From: Pseudooceanicola antarcticus
Lineage (GTDB): Bacteria > Pseudomonadota > Alphaproteobacteria > Rhodobacterales > Rhodobacteraceae
Length of the DNA: 64,000 bases
Direction: 5' to 3'
Assembly (NCBI RefSeq): GCF_900215355.1
Contig: NZ_OBEA01000003.1
Span: 534,755-598,754 of the forward strand
Positions 1 to 7,900 of the stretch are shown here, in pieces. The notes under the pieces are model-generated. The model searched no databases. It was not told where the DNA came from and was given only the letters and a program-made list of their open reading frames with translations. The position numbers were made by a program, and so were the translations under genes. Position 1 is the stretch's first letter; every line of letters begins with the position of its first letter.

Positions 1-33
1 TCCACGACGCTTCCAGAGAACGGAGGCGGAGGC

Positions 34-948
34 ATGAGCGACTGGATCACCTCCATCGAGGGGACCCAGGTCGGTCACGAGGCGGCGCTGATCCTGGCGC
101 TGGCCGCGGCCTTCCTGCACGCGCTTTTCGGTTCCCTGCAGAAGGGGCGGCTGGATCCCTGGACTTCGCGCGGGATCATGGACGTGTTCATGGTGCTGCT
201 GGCGGTGCCCGTGGTGCTGTTCCTGGTGCCTGCGCCCGAGGGGGCGTTGCAATGGGCGCTGGTGGCCGGCGCGATCCCGATCCACATGGCCTACAAGATC
301 GGCATGGCCATGGCCTATTCCCGTGGCGCCTATACGGTGGTCTACCCGGTGGTGCGCGGCACCGGGCCTGTGTTCACCGTGCTCGGCGCCTGGGTGATCT
401 TCGGAGAGACCTTCGCCCCGCTGCAATGGCTTGGCGTGGCGATCCTGTTGTCGGGGATCTTCGGGCTGGCGCTCTACAACCTGCGCACCATCACCGTGGC
501 GCGGGATACGCTGGTGGCGGCGCTCGGGCTGGCGCTGGCCACGGGCTCCCTGGTCGCCGCCTATACCACCTATGACGCCTATGCGATCCGCGCCCTGCCG
601 GATCCCTTCACCTTCCTGGCCTGGTTCTTCCTGGTGACCAACCTCGACTTCCCGCTGATCCTGGCCTGGCGCTGGCGCGGGCTCGCGCCGGAGCAGAGGC
701 CCACAACCGTCAACTGGCTGCGCGGCGGCCTGCTGGGAGCAATCGTCGCCTATGGCTCTTTCGGCTCGGTCATGCTGGCCACGCGGCTCGACAAGGTGGG
801 CGAGGCGGCGGTGCTGCGCGAGACGTCGACGGTCTTCGCCGCGCTCATCGGCTGGCTCGTGCTGAAAGAGACCGTCGGGCCGCGCCGTATCCTGCTGATG
901 ACGTTGATTGCCGTGGGCGCCGTGGTAGTAGAGGTAGGTGGACGATGA
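34..948 (+). CDS. EamA/DMT-family membrane transporter
   Basis: This 304-residue, very hydrophobic protein shows about ten membrane segments in two homologous halves, the usual layout of drug/metabolite (EamA) exporters. Each half ends in a short stretch of the type GxxxFGETFAPLQWLG or GWLVLKETVGPRRILL, typical of the helix 4 region of this superfamily. The substrate cannot be read from sequence. A strong GGAGGCGGAGG site lies just before the ATG. The gene overlaps the start of yciB by 4 bp, so the two are probably translated together. The gene upstream lies outside the window. Confidence 0.85.
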   Translation: MSDWITSIEGTQVGHEAALILALAAAFLHALFGSLQKGRLDPWTSRGIMDVFMVLLAVPVVLFLVPAPEGALQWALVAGAIPIHMAYKIGMAMAYSRGAYTVVYPVVRGTGPVFTVLGAWVIFGETFAPLQWLGVAILLSGIFGLALYNLRTITVARDTLVAALGLALATGSLVAAYTTYDAYAIRALPDPFTFLAWFFLVTNLDFPLILAWRWRGLAPEQRPTTVNWLRGGLLGAIVAYGSFGSVMLATRLDKVGEAAVLRETSTVFAALIGWLVLKETVGPRRILLMTLIAVGAVVVEVGGR

Positions 949-1574
949 AGGAGAGCCCCGTGGCCGAACCCAAGAAGATTTCCCCTGCCCTGAAGATGTC
1001 GCTGGAACTGGGCCCCGTGCTGCTGTTCTTCGTGGCCTACCTGCTCCTGAAGGATCGGGTCTTCACCATCGGCGGGCGCGAATACGAGGCCTTCATCCTG
1101 GTCACCGCGGGCTTCATCCCGGTGATCCTTGCGTCGACCATCGCGCTCTGGCGGCTCACCGGCAAGCTTTCCAAGATGCAGGTGGTGACGGCGGTGCTGG
1201 TGGTCGTCTTCGGCGGCCTCTCGGTCTATTTCAACGATGAGCGCTTCTTCAAGATGAAGCCCACGATGATCTACCTGCTCTTCGGCGGTGCCCTGGGTCT
1301 TGGCCTGCTGCGCGGCCAGAGCTGGCTGCAGCTGGTCATGGAAGAGGCCATGCCCCTGAAACAGGAAGGCTGGATGATCCTGACCCGCCGTCTGTGCTTC
1401 TTCTTCCTGGCCCTGGCGGTGCTGAACGAGATCATCTGGCGCGGCTTCAGCACCGAGACCTGGGTGTCTTTCAAGACCTTCGGCCTGACCATCGCCGTCT
1501 TCGGCTTCTTCATCACCCAGGCCAAGCTCTTCGAGACCTACGCCATCCAGGACGACGACACCCCCGAGGCCTGA
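945..1574 (+). CDS. yciB: YciB/IspZ-family inner membrane protein
   Basis: This 209-residue integral membrane protein has five to six hydrophobic segments and the family hallmark NEIIWRGFSTETWVSFKTFG near residues 160-180. YciB (formerly IspZ, intracellular septation protein A) is an inner membrane protein linked to cell envelope integrity and division; its molecular activity is not established. It starts inside the end of the upstream EamA transporter gene (ATGA-type overlap) and is followed by a strong terminator, so the pair forms the end of an operon. Confidence 0.9.
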   Translation: MKESPVAEPKKISPALKMSLELGPVLLFFVAYLLLKDRVFTIGGREYEAFILVTAGFIPVILASTIALWRLTGKLSKMQVVTAVLVVVFGGLSVYFNDERFFKMKPTMIYLLFGGALGLGLLRGQSWLQLVMEEAMPLKQEGWMILTRRLCFFFLALAVLNEIIWRGFSTETWVSFKTFGLTIAVFGFFITQAKLFETYAIQDDDTPEA

Positions 1575-1605
1575 TCGCGGCGACGGCCCGGCAGCCCGGA
1601 CAGGA

Positions 1606-1637
1606 AAAGGCCCCGGTGCGCTAGCGCCGGGGCCTTT
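1606..1637 (+). terminator. Rho-independent terminator after yciB
   Basis: A long perfect stem (AAAGGCCCCGG with CCGGGGCCTTT, extended by GCG/CGC around a CTAG loop) ends in a short T-rich run, 30 bp after the yciB stop. The symmetric A/T flanks mean it could also work for the convergent gene ending at 1670. Confidence 0.85.
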
Positions 1638-1669
1638 CTGCTATCGGTTGGATCGCAGGTTCTGCCGGA

Positions 1670-2440
1670 TCAGAGACCCAGCTCGCGGCGGGCGAATTCC
1701 ATCATCTCGTCGGTGACATCATCAAGGGTGATCGTGTCACCGCCGGTGGCGTTCTGCGCGTCGACGATGGCCTGCTTGAGCGCCTCGTCGGAAGCCGCTG
1801 CGCTGGCCTCGGTGTAGCCTGCCTCGGCGCTGTCCAGCACGGATTTGTCGGCCAGGGCATCGGCCAGGGCGGCCTCGGCATCGGCGACGTCCTGAAGCGC
1901 CTGCTGATACGCTTCGTAGCCCTCTTCGCCCTCGGCGACCGGATTGGCCTCGAGCTCGGCGCTGCGGGCCGCGATCTCGTCGACCCAGGTTTCGGGCGTG
2001 TCGGAGAGGCCGAGCGTCTCGGCCGAGCTCTGCAGCTCGGCGAAGCTGTCGGCATAGGCGCCACGGGCGGCGGCCAGGGCGTCTTCTGCCTCTTCAAGGC
2101 TGTCCACGGCGCCGAGATATTCGCGCACGGAGGCCATCTTGGGGTCCGAGGAGTTCATGATGCCGTTGGCGTTGCGCTTGAGCGAGTTCAGACCCTTCAG
2201 CGAAGCGGCGAGGGGCTTGTCTGCGCCCGAGCCGCCCTTGTTGGCGCTGCCGTTGTTGCCCGAGTTGCCGCCGTTGCCGCCCGAGTTGCCCCCGGAATTA
2301 CCCTTGTCGCCGGAGTTGCCGCCATTGGCGTTGTCGCTCTTGGCGTAGGCGGCGGCGGAGTCCGATATATCGGACATCAGGACCGGCGCGGCCAGACCGA
2401 GCATTGCGGTGGTCAGGGCAAGTTGGGTGATTTTACGCAT
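1670..2440 (-). CDS. secreted protein with Gly/Asn-rich linker, function unknown
   Basis: This 256-residue protein is not one I recognise. It opens with a signal-peptide-like segment (residues 1-30), then a low-complexity Gly/Asn/Ser stretch (about 38-72) built on GGNSG units, then an acidic, Ala/Glu-rich helical region (about 100-235) likely to form coiled coils. An AGGAGCG ribosome site sits 9 bp before the ATG, supporting this start. It is probably periplasmic or cell-surface. The acidic helical part suggests a structural or binding role rather than an enzyme. It stands alone, convergent with yciB. Confidence 0.7.
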   Translation of the reverse strand: MRKITQLALTTAMLGLAAPVLMSDISDSAAAYAKSDNANGGNSGDKGNSGGNSGGNGGNSGNNGSANKGGSGADKPLAASLKGLNSLKRNANGIMNSSDPKMASVREYLGAVDSLEEAEDALAAARGAYADSFAELQSSAETLGLSDTPETWVDEIAARSAELEANPVAEGEEGYEAYQQALQDVADAEAALADALADKSVLDSAEAGYTEASAAASDEALKQAIVDAQNATGGDTITLDDVTDEMMEFARRELGL

Positions 2441-2620
2441 CGGTAAACGCTCCTACTGTTTAAATTCCACCTTGGGTGTCTGGGTGGGAAACGTGGCGGG
2501 AATATGGCGCCAACCCACGGGGAACGGCGGAGAAATGCCGGGTTGACCAAGCTGCCCCTGGGGAAGGTTGGGCTGCTTTCACCGCTTGTGCCGCCCCGGC
2601 CCGGCGGTCAGACTGCGGTC

Positions 2621-3361
2621 ATGACATTCGCAGTGATCGCAGACATTCATGGCAATGCCGACGCCCTCGCGGCGGTTCTCGAGGATATGCAGGGGTTTGG
2701 CGTCACGCAGGCGGTGAACCTTGGCGATCACTTCAGCGGGCCGCTGGATGCGGCGGGCACGGCAGAGCTGCTGATGGCGCGGGATTTCGTCTCGATCCGG
2801 GGCAATCACGACCGCTGGCTGCTCGAGCAGGACCCCGCCGACATGGGCCCCTCGGACCTTGCGGCTTTCCGCCAACTCCCGCCCGAGGCCCTGGACTGGC
2901 TGCGCGCACTGCCCGCCACGCGGCGCCCTTTCGAGGGGGTCTTCATGTGCCACGGCACCCCAACCAGCGATCTGGCCTATTGGCTGGAGCGGCTCGACGC
3001 ACAGGGTCAGCCCCGTGCGGCGACACTGGCCGAGGTCGAGCAAGAGGCCGGGTTGGTCACGGAGGGGCTCATCCTCTGTGCCCATACCCATATCCCCCGG
3101 ATCGTCCGGCTGGGCGACGGGCGGGTGGTGCTGAACCCCGGCAGCGTCGGCTGTCCGGCCTATGACGATGATCACCCGGTCTTTCACGTGATGCAGACGG
3201 GCACGCCCAATGCCTCTTACGCGCTGGTGGACAGGGCGGCGGCGGGCTGGCAGGTCAGCTTCCGCTCGGTGCCCTATGACGCAGGCCGCATGGTGCGGAT
3301 GGCGGAAGAGGCGGGGCGGCCCGACTGGGCGCGGGCCGTGGGCACGGGCTGGCTGACATAG
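2621..3361 (+). CDS. metallophosphoesterase, YfcE/diadenosine-type fold
   Basis: A 246-residue calcineurin-like phosphoesterase. Metal-ligand motifs appear in the right order: ADIHGN (DxH) at residues 7-12, LGDHFSGP (GD), RGNHDRW (GNHD), MCHGTP and CAHTHIP (the GHTH equivalent), ending with LNPGSVG. These support a dinuclear metal phosphodiesterase or phosphatase acting in the cytoplasm; the substrate is unknown. The frame is open further upstream to 2504, but the first 39 residues lack any family character, so the ATG at 2621 is preferred although its ribosome site is weak. Confidence 0.85.
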   Translation: MTFAVIADIHGNADALAAVLEDMQGFGVTQAVNLGDHFSGPLDAAGTAELLMARDFVSIRGNHDRWLLEQDPADMGPSDLAAFRQLPPEALDWLRALPATRRPFEGVFMCHGTPTSDLAYWLERLDAQGQPRAATLAEVEQEAGLVTEGLILCAHTHIPRIVRLGDGRVVLNPGSVGCPAYDDDHPVFHVMQTGTPNASYALVDRAAAGWQVSFRSVPYDAGRMVRMAEEAGRPDWARAVGTGWLT

Positions 3362-3363
3362 CA

Positions 3364-3395
3364 AGGGGCCCCCGTCTTTTCCGACGAGGGCCCCT
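3364..3395. terminator. bidirectional terminator between convergent genes
   Basis: The stem AGGGGCCC paired with GGGCCCCT, with inner GTC/GAC and a T-rich loop, lies directly between the phosphoesterase stop and the stop of the convergent LLM-type gene. It can serve both strands. Confidence 0.75.
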
Positions 3396-3412
3396 GATCC
3401 GTGAGCGGAATT

Positions 3413-4432
3413 CTAGCGCCAGCCGAGGGCCGGGGCCACATGGGTCAGGATGCTCTCGATCACATGGGTGTTGTAATCGACACCCAGAGAGTTCGGCACC
3501 GTCAGCAGCAGCGTGTCGGCCTCGGCGATCGCCTCGTCCTTCTTCAGCTGCTCGATCAGGCGGTCGGGCTCGTCCGCGTAGGACCGTCCGAAGATCGACC
3601 GCTGGCTTTCGATATAGCCGACCGAGTCGTCCTCCTTGCCGCCGCGGCCGAAGTACATCCGGTCCTGGTCATTGGTCAGCGCGAAGATCGAGCGGCTGAC
3701 CGAGACGCGCGGCTTGCGCGAATGGCCGGCGGCCTTCCAGGCTTCGCGGTACTTTCGGATCTGGTCGGCCTGCTGGACGTGGAAGGGCTCGCCCGTCTCG
3801 TCGTCCTTCAGGGTCGAGCTTTGCAGGTTCATGCCCAGCATCGCGGCCCACTCGGCGGTCTTGACGCTGCCAGACCCCCACCAGATGCGATCCTTCAGCC
3901 CCTCGGAGTGGGGCTCCAGCCGCAGCTTGCCCGGCGGGTTGGGGAACATCGGACGGGGGTTCGGCTCGGCAAAGCCATGACCGTCGAGCATCTGCAGGAA
4001 GACCTGGGCATGTCGGCGGCCCATGTCGGCGTCGGTCTCGTCCTCTCCGGGCTGGTAGCCGAAGTAGCGCCAGCCGTCGATGACCTGCTCGGGCGAGCCG
4101 CGCGACAGGCCCAGTTGCAGACGCCCCTCCGAGATCAGGTCGGCAGCCCCTGCATCCTCGACCATGTAGAGCGGGTTCTCGTAGCGCATGTCGATCACGC
4201 CGGTGCCGATCTCGATCTTGCTGGTCTTGGCGCCGACGGCGGCCAGCAGCGGGAAGGGCGAGGCATGTTGCCGTGCGAAGTGGTGGACGCGGAAATAGGC
4301 ACCATCAAGGCCCAGCTCTTCGGCCGCGACCGACAGGTCGATGGCCTGCAACAGGGCGTCCGAGGCGGTGCGGGTGGCCGAGCCCCGCTGCGGGGACCAA
4401 TGGCCGAAGGACAGGAATCCAATGGACTTCAT
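3413..4432 (-). CDS. LLM-class flavin-dependent oxidoreductase (luciferase-like)
   Basis: A 339-residue bacterial-luciferase-like TIM barrel. The start MKSIGFLSFGHW, the strand GAYFRVHHFARQHASPFPLLAA and IEIGTGVIDMRYENPLY are typical of the group that includes the alkanal/limonene-type monooxygenases. It most likely uses reduced FMN (or F420 in some relatives) to oxidise a small organic substrate that cannot be deduced here. The frame stays open upstream to 4543, but GGAGAG sits just before the ATG at 4432 and the family character begins there. It lies downstream of a GST gene on the same strand, separated by a hairpin. Confidence 0.85.
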   Translation of the reverse strand: MKSIGFLSFGHWSPQRGSATRTASDALLQAIDLSVAAEELGLDGAYFRVHHFARQHASPFPLLAAVGAKTSKIEIGTGVIDMRYENPLYMVEDAGAADLISEGRLQLGLSRGSPEQVIDGWRYFGYQPGEDETDADMGRRHAQVFLQMLDGHGFAEPNPRPMFPNPPGKLRLEPHSEGLKDRIWWGSGSVKTAEWAAMLGMNLQSSTLKDDETGEPFHVQQADQIRKYREAWKAAGHSRKPRVSVSRSIFALTNDQDRMYFGRGGKEDDSVGYIESQRSIFGRSYADEPDRLIEQLKKDEAIAEADTLLLTVPNSLGVDYNTHVIESILTHVAPALGWR

Positions 4433-4567
4433 GACATCTCTCCTTTGCGACAGGCGACCCGGCGGAGGCCGGGCCCGGCCTTCGCCGATTTGACGCCTAG
4501 CTAGGCCCGGAAGATGCACAAGACAATGCGCGGCTCTGTTCATCAGCGCGCAAGGCCTGTGTGGGAA

Positions 4568-4588
4568 ACCGGCGCGTTGTGCGCCGGT
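4568..4588 (-). terminator. probable terminator after the GST gene
   Basis: A perfect 8-bp stem (ACCGGCGC/GCGCCGGT) with a 5-nt loop lies 15 bp past the GST stop, followed on the minus strand by GGTTTCCC. The T-run is short, so efficiency is uncertain. Confidence 0.5.
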
Positions 4589-4603
4589 GCCCCGTTTGCC
4601 GCC

Positions 4604-5305
4604 TTACTTCTGGCCGAAGAGGATCTTCTGCTCTTCCTTGGTCTGGATGCCACCGCGGTTCTCGGCGGCGACGGCCTTGCCGGCCTGCACGGCGGGGCGT
4701 TCGCCCACCAGGTCCAGCCAGCGCTTCAGGTTCGGCTTGTCCGAGATGTCCTGCTGCTGGCCTTCCCAGAGGATCGCCCAGGGCCAGATCGCCATGTCGG
4801 CGATCGAGAAGAAGTCGCCCGCCACGTATTCGGTCTGCCCCAGCTGGGTGTCCAGCACCCGGTGCAGGCGGCCGACCTCGTTGCGGTAGCGGTCCTGGGC
4901 GTAGGGCAGCTCTTGCGGCGGATCCATCTGCGGGGCGTATTTCAGGAAGTGATGCGCCTGGCCGGCCATCGGGCCCAGGCCGCCCATCTGCCACATCAGC
5001 CACTGGTCCACCGCGATGCGGTCGCGCTGGGTGGGGCCGCAGAACTGGCCGGTCTTGCGCGCCAGGTACTGCAGGATGGCCCCCGACTCGAAGATCGAGA
5101 TCGGCGCGCCGTCCGGGCCTTCGGGGTCGATGATCGCGGGCATGCGGTTGTTGGGCGAGATCTTCAGGAAGTCAGGCTCGAACTGCTCGCCCTTGCCGAT
5201 GTTCACGAGGTTCAGGTTGTAGGGCAGGCCCATTTCTTCCAGCGCGATGGAGACCTTCCATCCGTTGGGGGTGGGCCAGTAGTAAAGCTCGATGGGTGCG
5301 GTCAT
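4604..5305 (-). CDS. glutathione S-transferase, YfcG/Nu-class-like
   Basis: A 233-residue soluble GST. The N-terminal thioredoxin-like domain starts IELYYWPTPNGWKVSIALEE and contains SPNNRMPAIID and the glutathione-contacting IFESGAILQYLA; the C-terminal helical domain contains FFSIADMAIWPW. The TPNG motif replaces a catalytic Cys/Ser and matches the bacterial YfcG/YghU (Nu) class, which shows disulfide-bond reductase and peroxidase activity. It is cytoplasmic and probably acts in thiol redox defence. Nothing upstream ties it to one pathway. Confidence 0.9.
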   Translation of the reverse strand: MTAPIELYYWPTPNGWKVSIALEEMGLPYNLNLVNIGKGEQFEPDFLKISPNNRMPAIIDPEGPDGAPISIFESGAILQYLARKTGQFCGPTQRDRIAVDQWLMWQMGGLGPMAGQAHHFLKYAPQMDPPQELPYAQDRYRNEVGRLHRVLDTQLGQTEYVAGDFFSIADMAIWPWAILWEGQQQDISDKPNLKRWLDLVGERPAVQAGKAVAAENRGGIQTKEEQKILFGQK

Positions 5306-5326
5306 GGTGTCCTCCGTGTTCGGCGG

Positions 5327-6283
5327 TCATGATGACGCATTCGCCCCCCATGGCAAGGGCAGGCTCAAACCGCCGCGGACAGGGGCGGGGCGTTTGGCGG
5401 CGATGCGGGTCACTTCGGCGTGAAGCGCGGCACCGCGCGGGCCGGTCAGCGCATGGTAAAGCGGGAAGGCCCCGGGGCGCAGGTAGCTGGACCAGTGGCA
5501 GATGCGCCGCTCGGGTCGGCCCAGAGCAAACCCCATGGCGGCAAGCCCTGCCAGGTGCTGCGGATCGTCCAGCCTCAGTTGCGGCAGCGCGGGATGGACC
5601 GCGCGGCCCAGCACCCGGTCGCCCGCACCCTTGCCGCCGACGAGCCCGGCCAGCAACAGGTCATAGAGCAGGTTCTCACGGCTCGTCACATGCAGCAACC
5701 GGGCGCTGCGCCCGGCGGGGCTGGCCCGCGCGGCCTCCAGGTGGCTGACGTGATCGGCCCCCGCCAGCAGCAGCACCTGGCCAAGTGCCGGGGCACCGAG
5801 CGCGGACAGCGCCGAGAGCAGCACCCGCGCACCCAGGGAATGGCCGATCGCGTGGATCTCGCGCTGCGGGTCGATCTGGCGGATCAGGGTGATCACCTGC
5901 GCTAGCGCCCGTCCGGCCGCATCGGCCTGCCGATGGGCCTGCCAGATCGAGCCGCGCGCCGGCCACCCGAAGGCCAGCCCCAGCCGGTCTGCCCCGATCC
6001 CGAGGCCACGCGGCCAGCTGACGGCCTTGCGGCAGGGATGGGCATCATGATCCGACAGGATGTGGCTATGGGGGCAATGCACGGGGTCTCCGGGCTGGAA
6101 GCGGTAACCATGCACCATGATGATGACCGGGGCGGGCCTCGGGGAAGGGGAGGGGCCGCTGCCGCGGGGGGAGGGGAAGGCGCCGGACCGGGCGAGACCC
6201 CGCTCCAGTTCTGCCGCGACGGGCATCGTTTTCCCCTGCGCAAAAGGCTGGTCGCCGATTGCGTCGATCCTGATCAAGGCCAT
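5327..6283 (-). CDS. alpha/beta hydrolase-fold protein
   Basis: A 318-residue protein with an alpha/beta hydrolase core. VIIMVHGYRFQPGD holds the oxyanion HG pair, and IHAIGHSLGARVLLSAL is a clear nucleophile elbow (GHSLG). A catalytic Asp and His lie further on but cannot be assigned safely. The esterase or lipase substrate is unknown. The frame extends upstream to 6358; MALIRIDAIGDQPF at 6283 is the likelier start. It is convergent with nothing and sits divergently from metZ, so the 6284-6380 stretch should carry its promoter. Confidence 0.75.
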   Translation of the reverse strand: MALIRIDAIGDQPFAQGKTMPVAAELERGLARSGAFPSPRGSGPSPSPRPAPVIIMVHGYRFQPGDPVHCPHSHILSDHDAHPCRKAVSWPRGLGIGADRLGLAFGWPARGSIWQAHRQADAAGRALAQVITLIRQIDPQREIHAIGHSLGARVLLSALSALGAPALGQVLLLAGADHVSHLEAARASPAGRSARLLHVTSRENLLYDLLLAGLVGGKGAGDRVLGRAVHPALPQLRLDDPQHLAGLAAMGFALGRPERRICHWSSYLRPGAFPLYHALTGPRGAALHAEVTRIAAKRPAPVRGGLSLPLPWGANASS

Positions 6284-6379
6284 GGTGACAGCCCTTTGCT
6301 CACCTCTGCGGGGATCGTGACATGACGGTGCAAAAGAGCCGTGAATACAGGGTAACAAGGCCGTGACGCGATCTGAATC

Positions 6380-6408
6380 TTGACCTGCAGGGCGACCGGG
6401 CGTAAGGC
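6380..6408 (+). promoter_or_regulatory. candidate sigma-70 promoter for metZ
   Basis: TTGACC (6380-6385) is followed after 17 bp by TAAGGC (6403-6408). The predicted transcript would begin just at the 5' edge of the SAM-II aptamer, which is where such transcripts usually start. The -10 box is poor, so this is tentative. Confidence 0.4.
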
Positions 6409-6412
6409 GGAA

Positions 6413-6468
6413 CCGTGGCGCTTTGTTACCGGATTGCGGGCCACGTTAAACATCCCGCTAAAGAGGTC
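6413..6468 (+). ncRNA. SAM-II riboswitch (metA motif) upstream of metZ
   Basis: The stretch fits the compact SAM-II pseudoknot aptamer of alphaproteobacteria. P1 is CGTGG (6414-6418) pairing with CCACG (6441-6445). The pseudoknot is GCGGG (6436-6440) pairing with CCCGC (6454-6458). The conserved CCACGTTAAA and CGCTAAAG segments are present in the expected order. SAM binding should shut off metZ and so lower methionine synthesis when SAM is plentiful. A terminator hairpin follows at 6478-6513. Confidence 0.9.
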
Positions 6469-6477
6469 GAGTTAGGG

Positions 6478-6513
6478 AAGCCCCTTTCGCTTGACCGCGT
6501 CTGGGGCTTTTTT
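6478..6513 (+). terminator. terminator/attenuator of the SAM-II leader
   Basis: AAGCCCC (6478-6484) pairs with GGGGCTT (6503-6509), followed by a run of six Ts. Lying between the aptamer and the metZ start at 6550, it would make this riboswitch act, at least partly, by transcription attenuation. Confidence 0.75.
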
Positions 6514-6549
6514 GTTGGCCGCGCAGCCCCCGTGGCCGGGAGATGGAAG

Positions 6550-7731
6550 ATGACCGAAGAATTCAAACCCCGCACCAAGCTGGTTCATGGCGGCACTCGC
6601 CGCTCGCAGTACAACGAGGTCTCGGAAGCGATCTTCATGACGCAGGGCTTCGTCTACGACAGCGCCGAACAGGCCCAGGCCCGCTTCGAGGAGACCGGCC
6701 CGGACGAGTTTATCTACGCCCGCTACGGCAACCCCACGGTGGCCATGTTCGAGGACCGGATCGCGCAGCTGGAAGGCGCCGAGGCGGCTTTTGCCACGGC
6801 CTCCGGCATGGCGGCGGTGAACAACGCTCTGATGGCCTCGCTCAAGGCGGGTGACCACGTGGTCGCGGCGCGGGCGCTCTTCGGCTCCTGCCTCTACATC
6901 CTGGAAAAGGTGCTGGTGCGCTACGGGGTCGAGCTGACCCTGGTCGACGGCACCGACCTTGAGCAGTGGAAGGCGGCCATCCGCCCCGACACCGCGCTGG
7001 TCTTCTTCGAGAGCACCTCGAACCCGACGCTCGAGGTCATCGACATCGCCGCGGTCTCGGAGATGGCCCATGCGGTCGGCGCGCTGGTGGTGGTCGACAA
7101 TGTCTTTGCGACGCCGGTCTATTCCCGCTCCATCGAGCTGGGCGCCGACGTGGTGGTCTATTCCGCCACCAAGCATATCGACGGCCAGGGCCGGGCGCTC
7201 GGCGGCGTCGTGCTGGGCAGCAAGGAGTTCATCTCGGGGGATTTCTTCAACTACTCCAAGCACACCGGCGCGGCGCTGTCGCCGTTCAACGCCTGGCTGA
7301 TGCTGAAGGGGCTGGAAACCATCGACCTGCGCGTGCGCGCCCAGACCGAGGCGGCCGAGAAGATCGCCGAGGCCCTTCACGGCCACGAGAAACTGGCGCG
7401 GATGATCTACCCCGGCCATAGCTCTCATGCGCAGCACGACCTGGTGAAGCGGCAGACCGGCAAGGGCGGCACCGTGATCTCGATCGACCTGGCCGGCGGC
7501 CAGGAGGCGGCGTTCAACTTCCTCAACGCGGTCAATATCGGCGTGATCTCGAACAACCTCGGCGATGCGAAGTCGATTCTCACCCACCCGGCGACGACAA
7601 CTCACTCCAGCCTCACCGAAGAGCAGCGCCAGTCGCTGGGTATCACCCGCGGGCTGGTGCGGATCTCTGTCGGGCTGGAAGATCCCGAGGATCTGGTCGC
7701 CGATTGGACCGCCGCGCTGGCCGGCGCATGA
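6550..7731 (+). CDS. metZ: O-succinylhomoserine sulfhydrylase
   Basis: A 393-residue PLP enzyme of the Cys/Met metabolism family. It shows FIYARYGNPTVAMFEDRIAQ, the cofactor-contacting ATASGMAAV, and the PLP-lysine site SATKHIDGQGRALGG with the Schiff-base lysine in SATKHI. MetZ condenses O-succinylhomoserine with sulfide to give homocysteine in methionine synthesis. The longer open frame from 6415 would run through the riboswitch, so the ATG at 6550, preceded by a GGAGATGGA site, is the start. Regulation is by the SAM-II leader just upstream. The GRALGG sequence and family context favour MetZ over cystathionine lyases. Confidence 0.92.
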   Translation: MTEEFKPRTKLVHGGTRRSQYNEVSEAIFMTQGFVYDSAEQAQARFEETGPDEFIYARYGNPTVAMFEDRIAQLEGAEAAFATASGMAAVNNALMASLKAGDHVVAARALFGSCLYILEKVLVRYGVELTLVDGTDLEQWKAAIRPDTALVFFESTSNPTLEVIDIAAVSEMAHAVGALVVVDNVFATPVYSRSIELGADVVVYSATKHIDGQGRALGGVVLGSKEFISGDFFNYSKHTGAALSPFNAWLMLKGLETIDLRVRAQTEAAEKIAEALHGHEKLARMIYPGHSSHAQHDLVKRQTGKGGTVISIDLAGGQEAAFNFLNAVNIGVISNNLGDAKSILTHPATTTHSSLTEEQRQSLGITRGLVRISVGLEDPEDLVADWTAALAGA

Positions 7732-7738
7732 GCCCAAC

Positions 7739-7773
7739 GGATACGGCGTTTCGCACCATTCGACGCCGTATCC
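7739..7773 (+). terminator. stable hairpin after metZ
   Basis: A perfect 11-bp stem (GGATACGGCGT/ACGCCGTATCC) begins 8 bp after the metZ stop. There is no immediate T-run, so it may be a mRNA 3'-end stabiliser or a Rho-dependent end rather than a classic terminator. Confidence 0.5.
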
Positions 7774-7788
7774 AGCCGCCGGATTTCT

Positions 7789-7801
7789 TAATCACTGATT
7801 A
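7789..7801. promoter_or_regulatory. palindrome upstream of folE2, possible operator
   Basis: TAATCA-C-TGATTA is a perfect 13-bp dyad about 100 bp before folE2. The AT-rich setting in a GC-rich genome suggests a promoter/operator. It does not match the alphaproteobacterial Zur box I remember, so the regulator is unknown. Confidence 0.35.
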
Positions 7802-7900
7802 TCTTTAGTTGAGCGAGGTGCACGTTCAGATGGAAATCCGTGTCAAAGCCGACTAAGCTGTGGGCGTACCCATGAACGGGGCGACGTGGAGACTGTGGCG

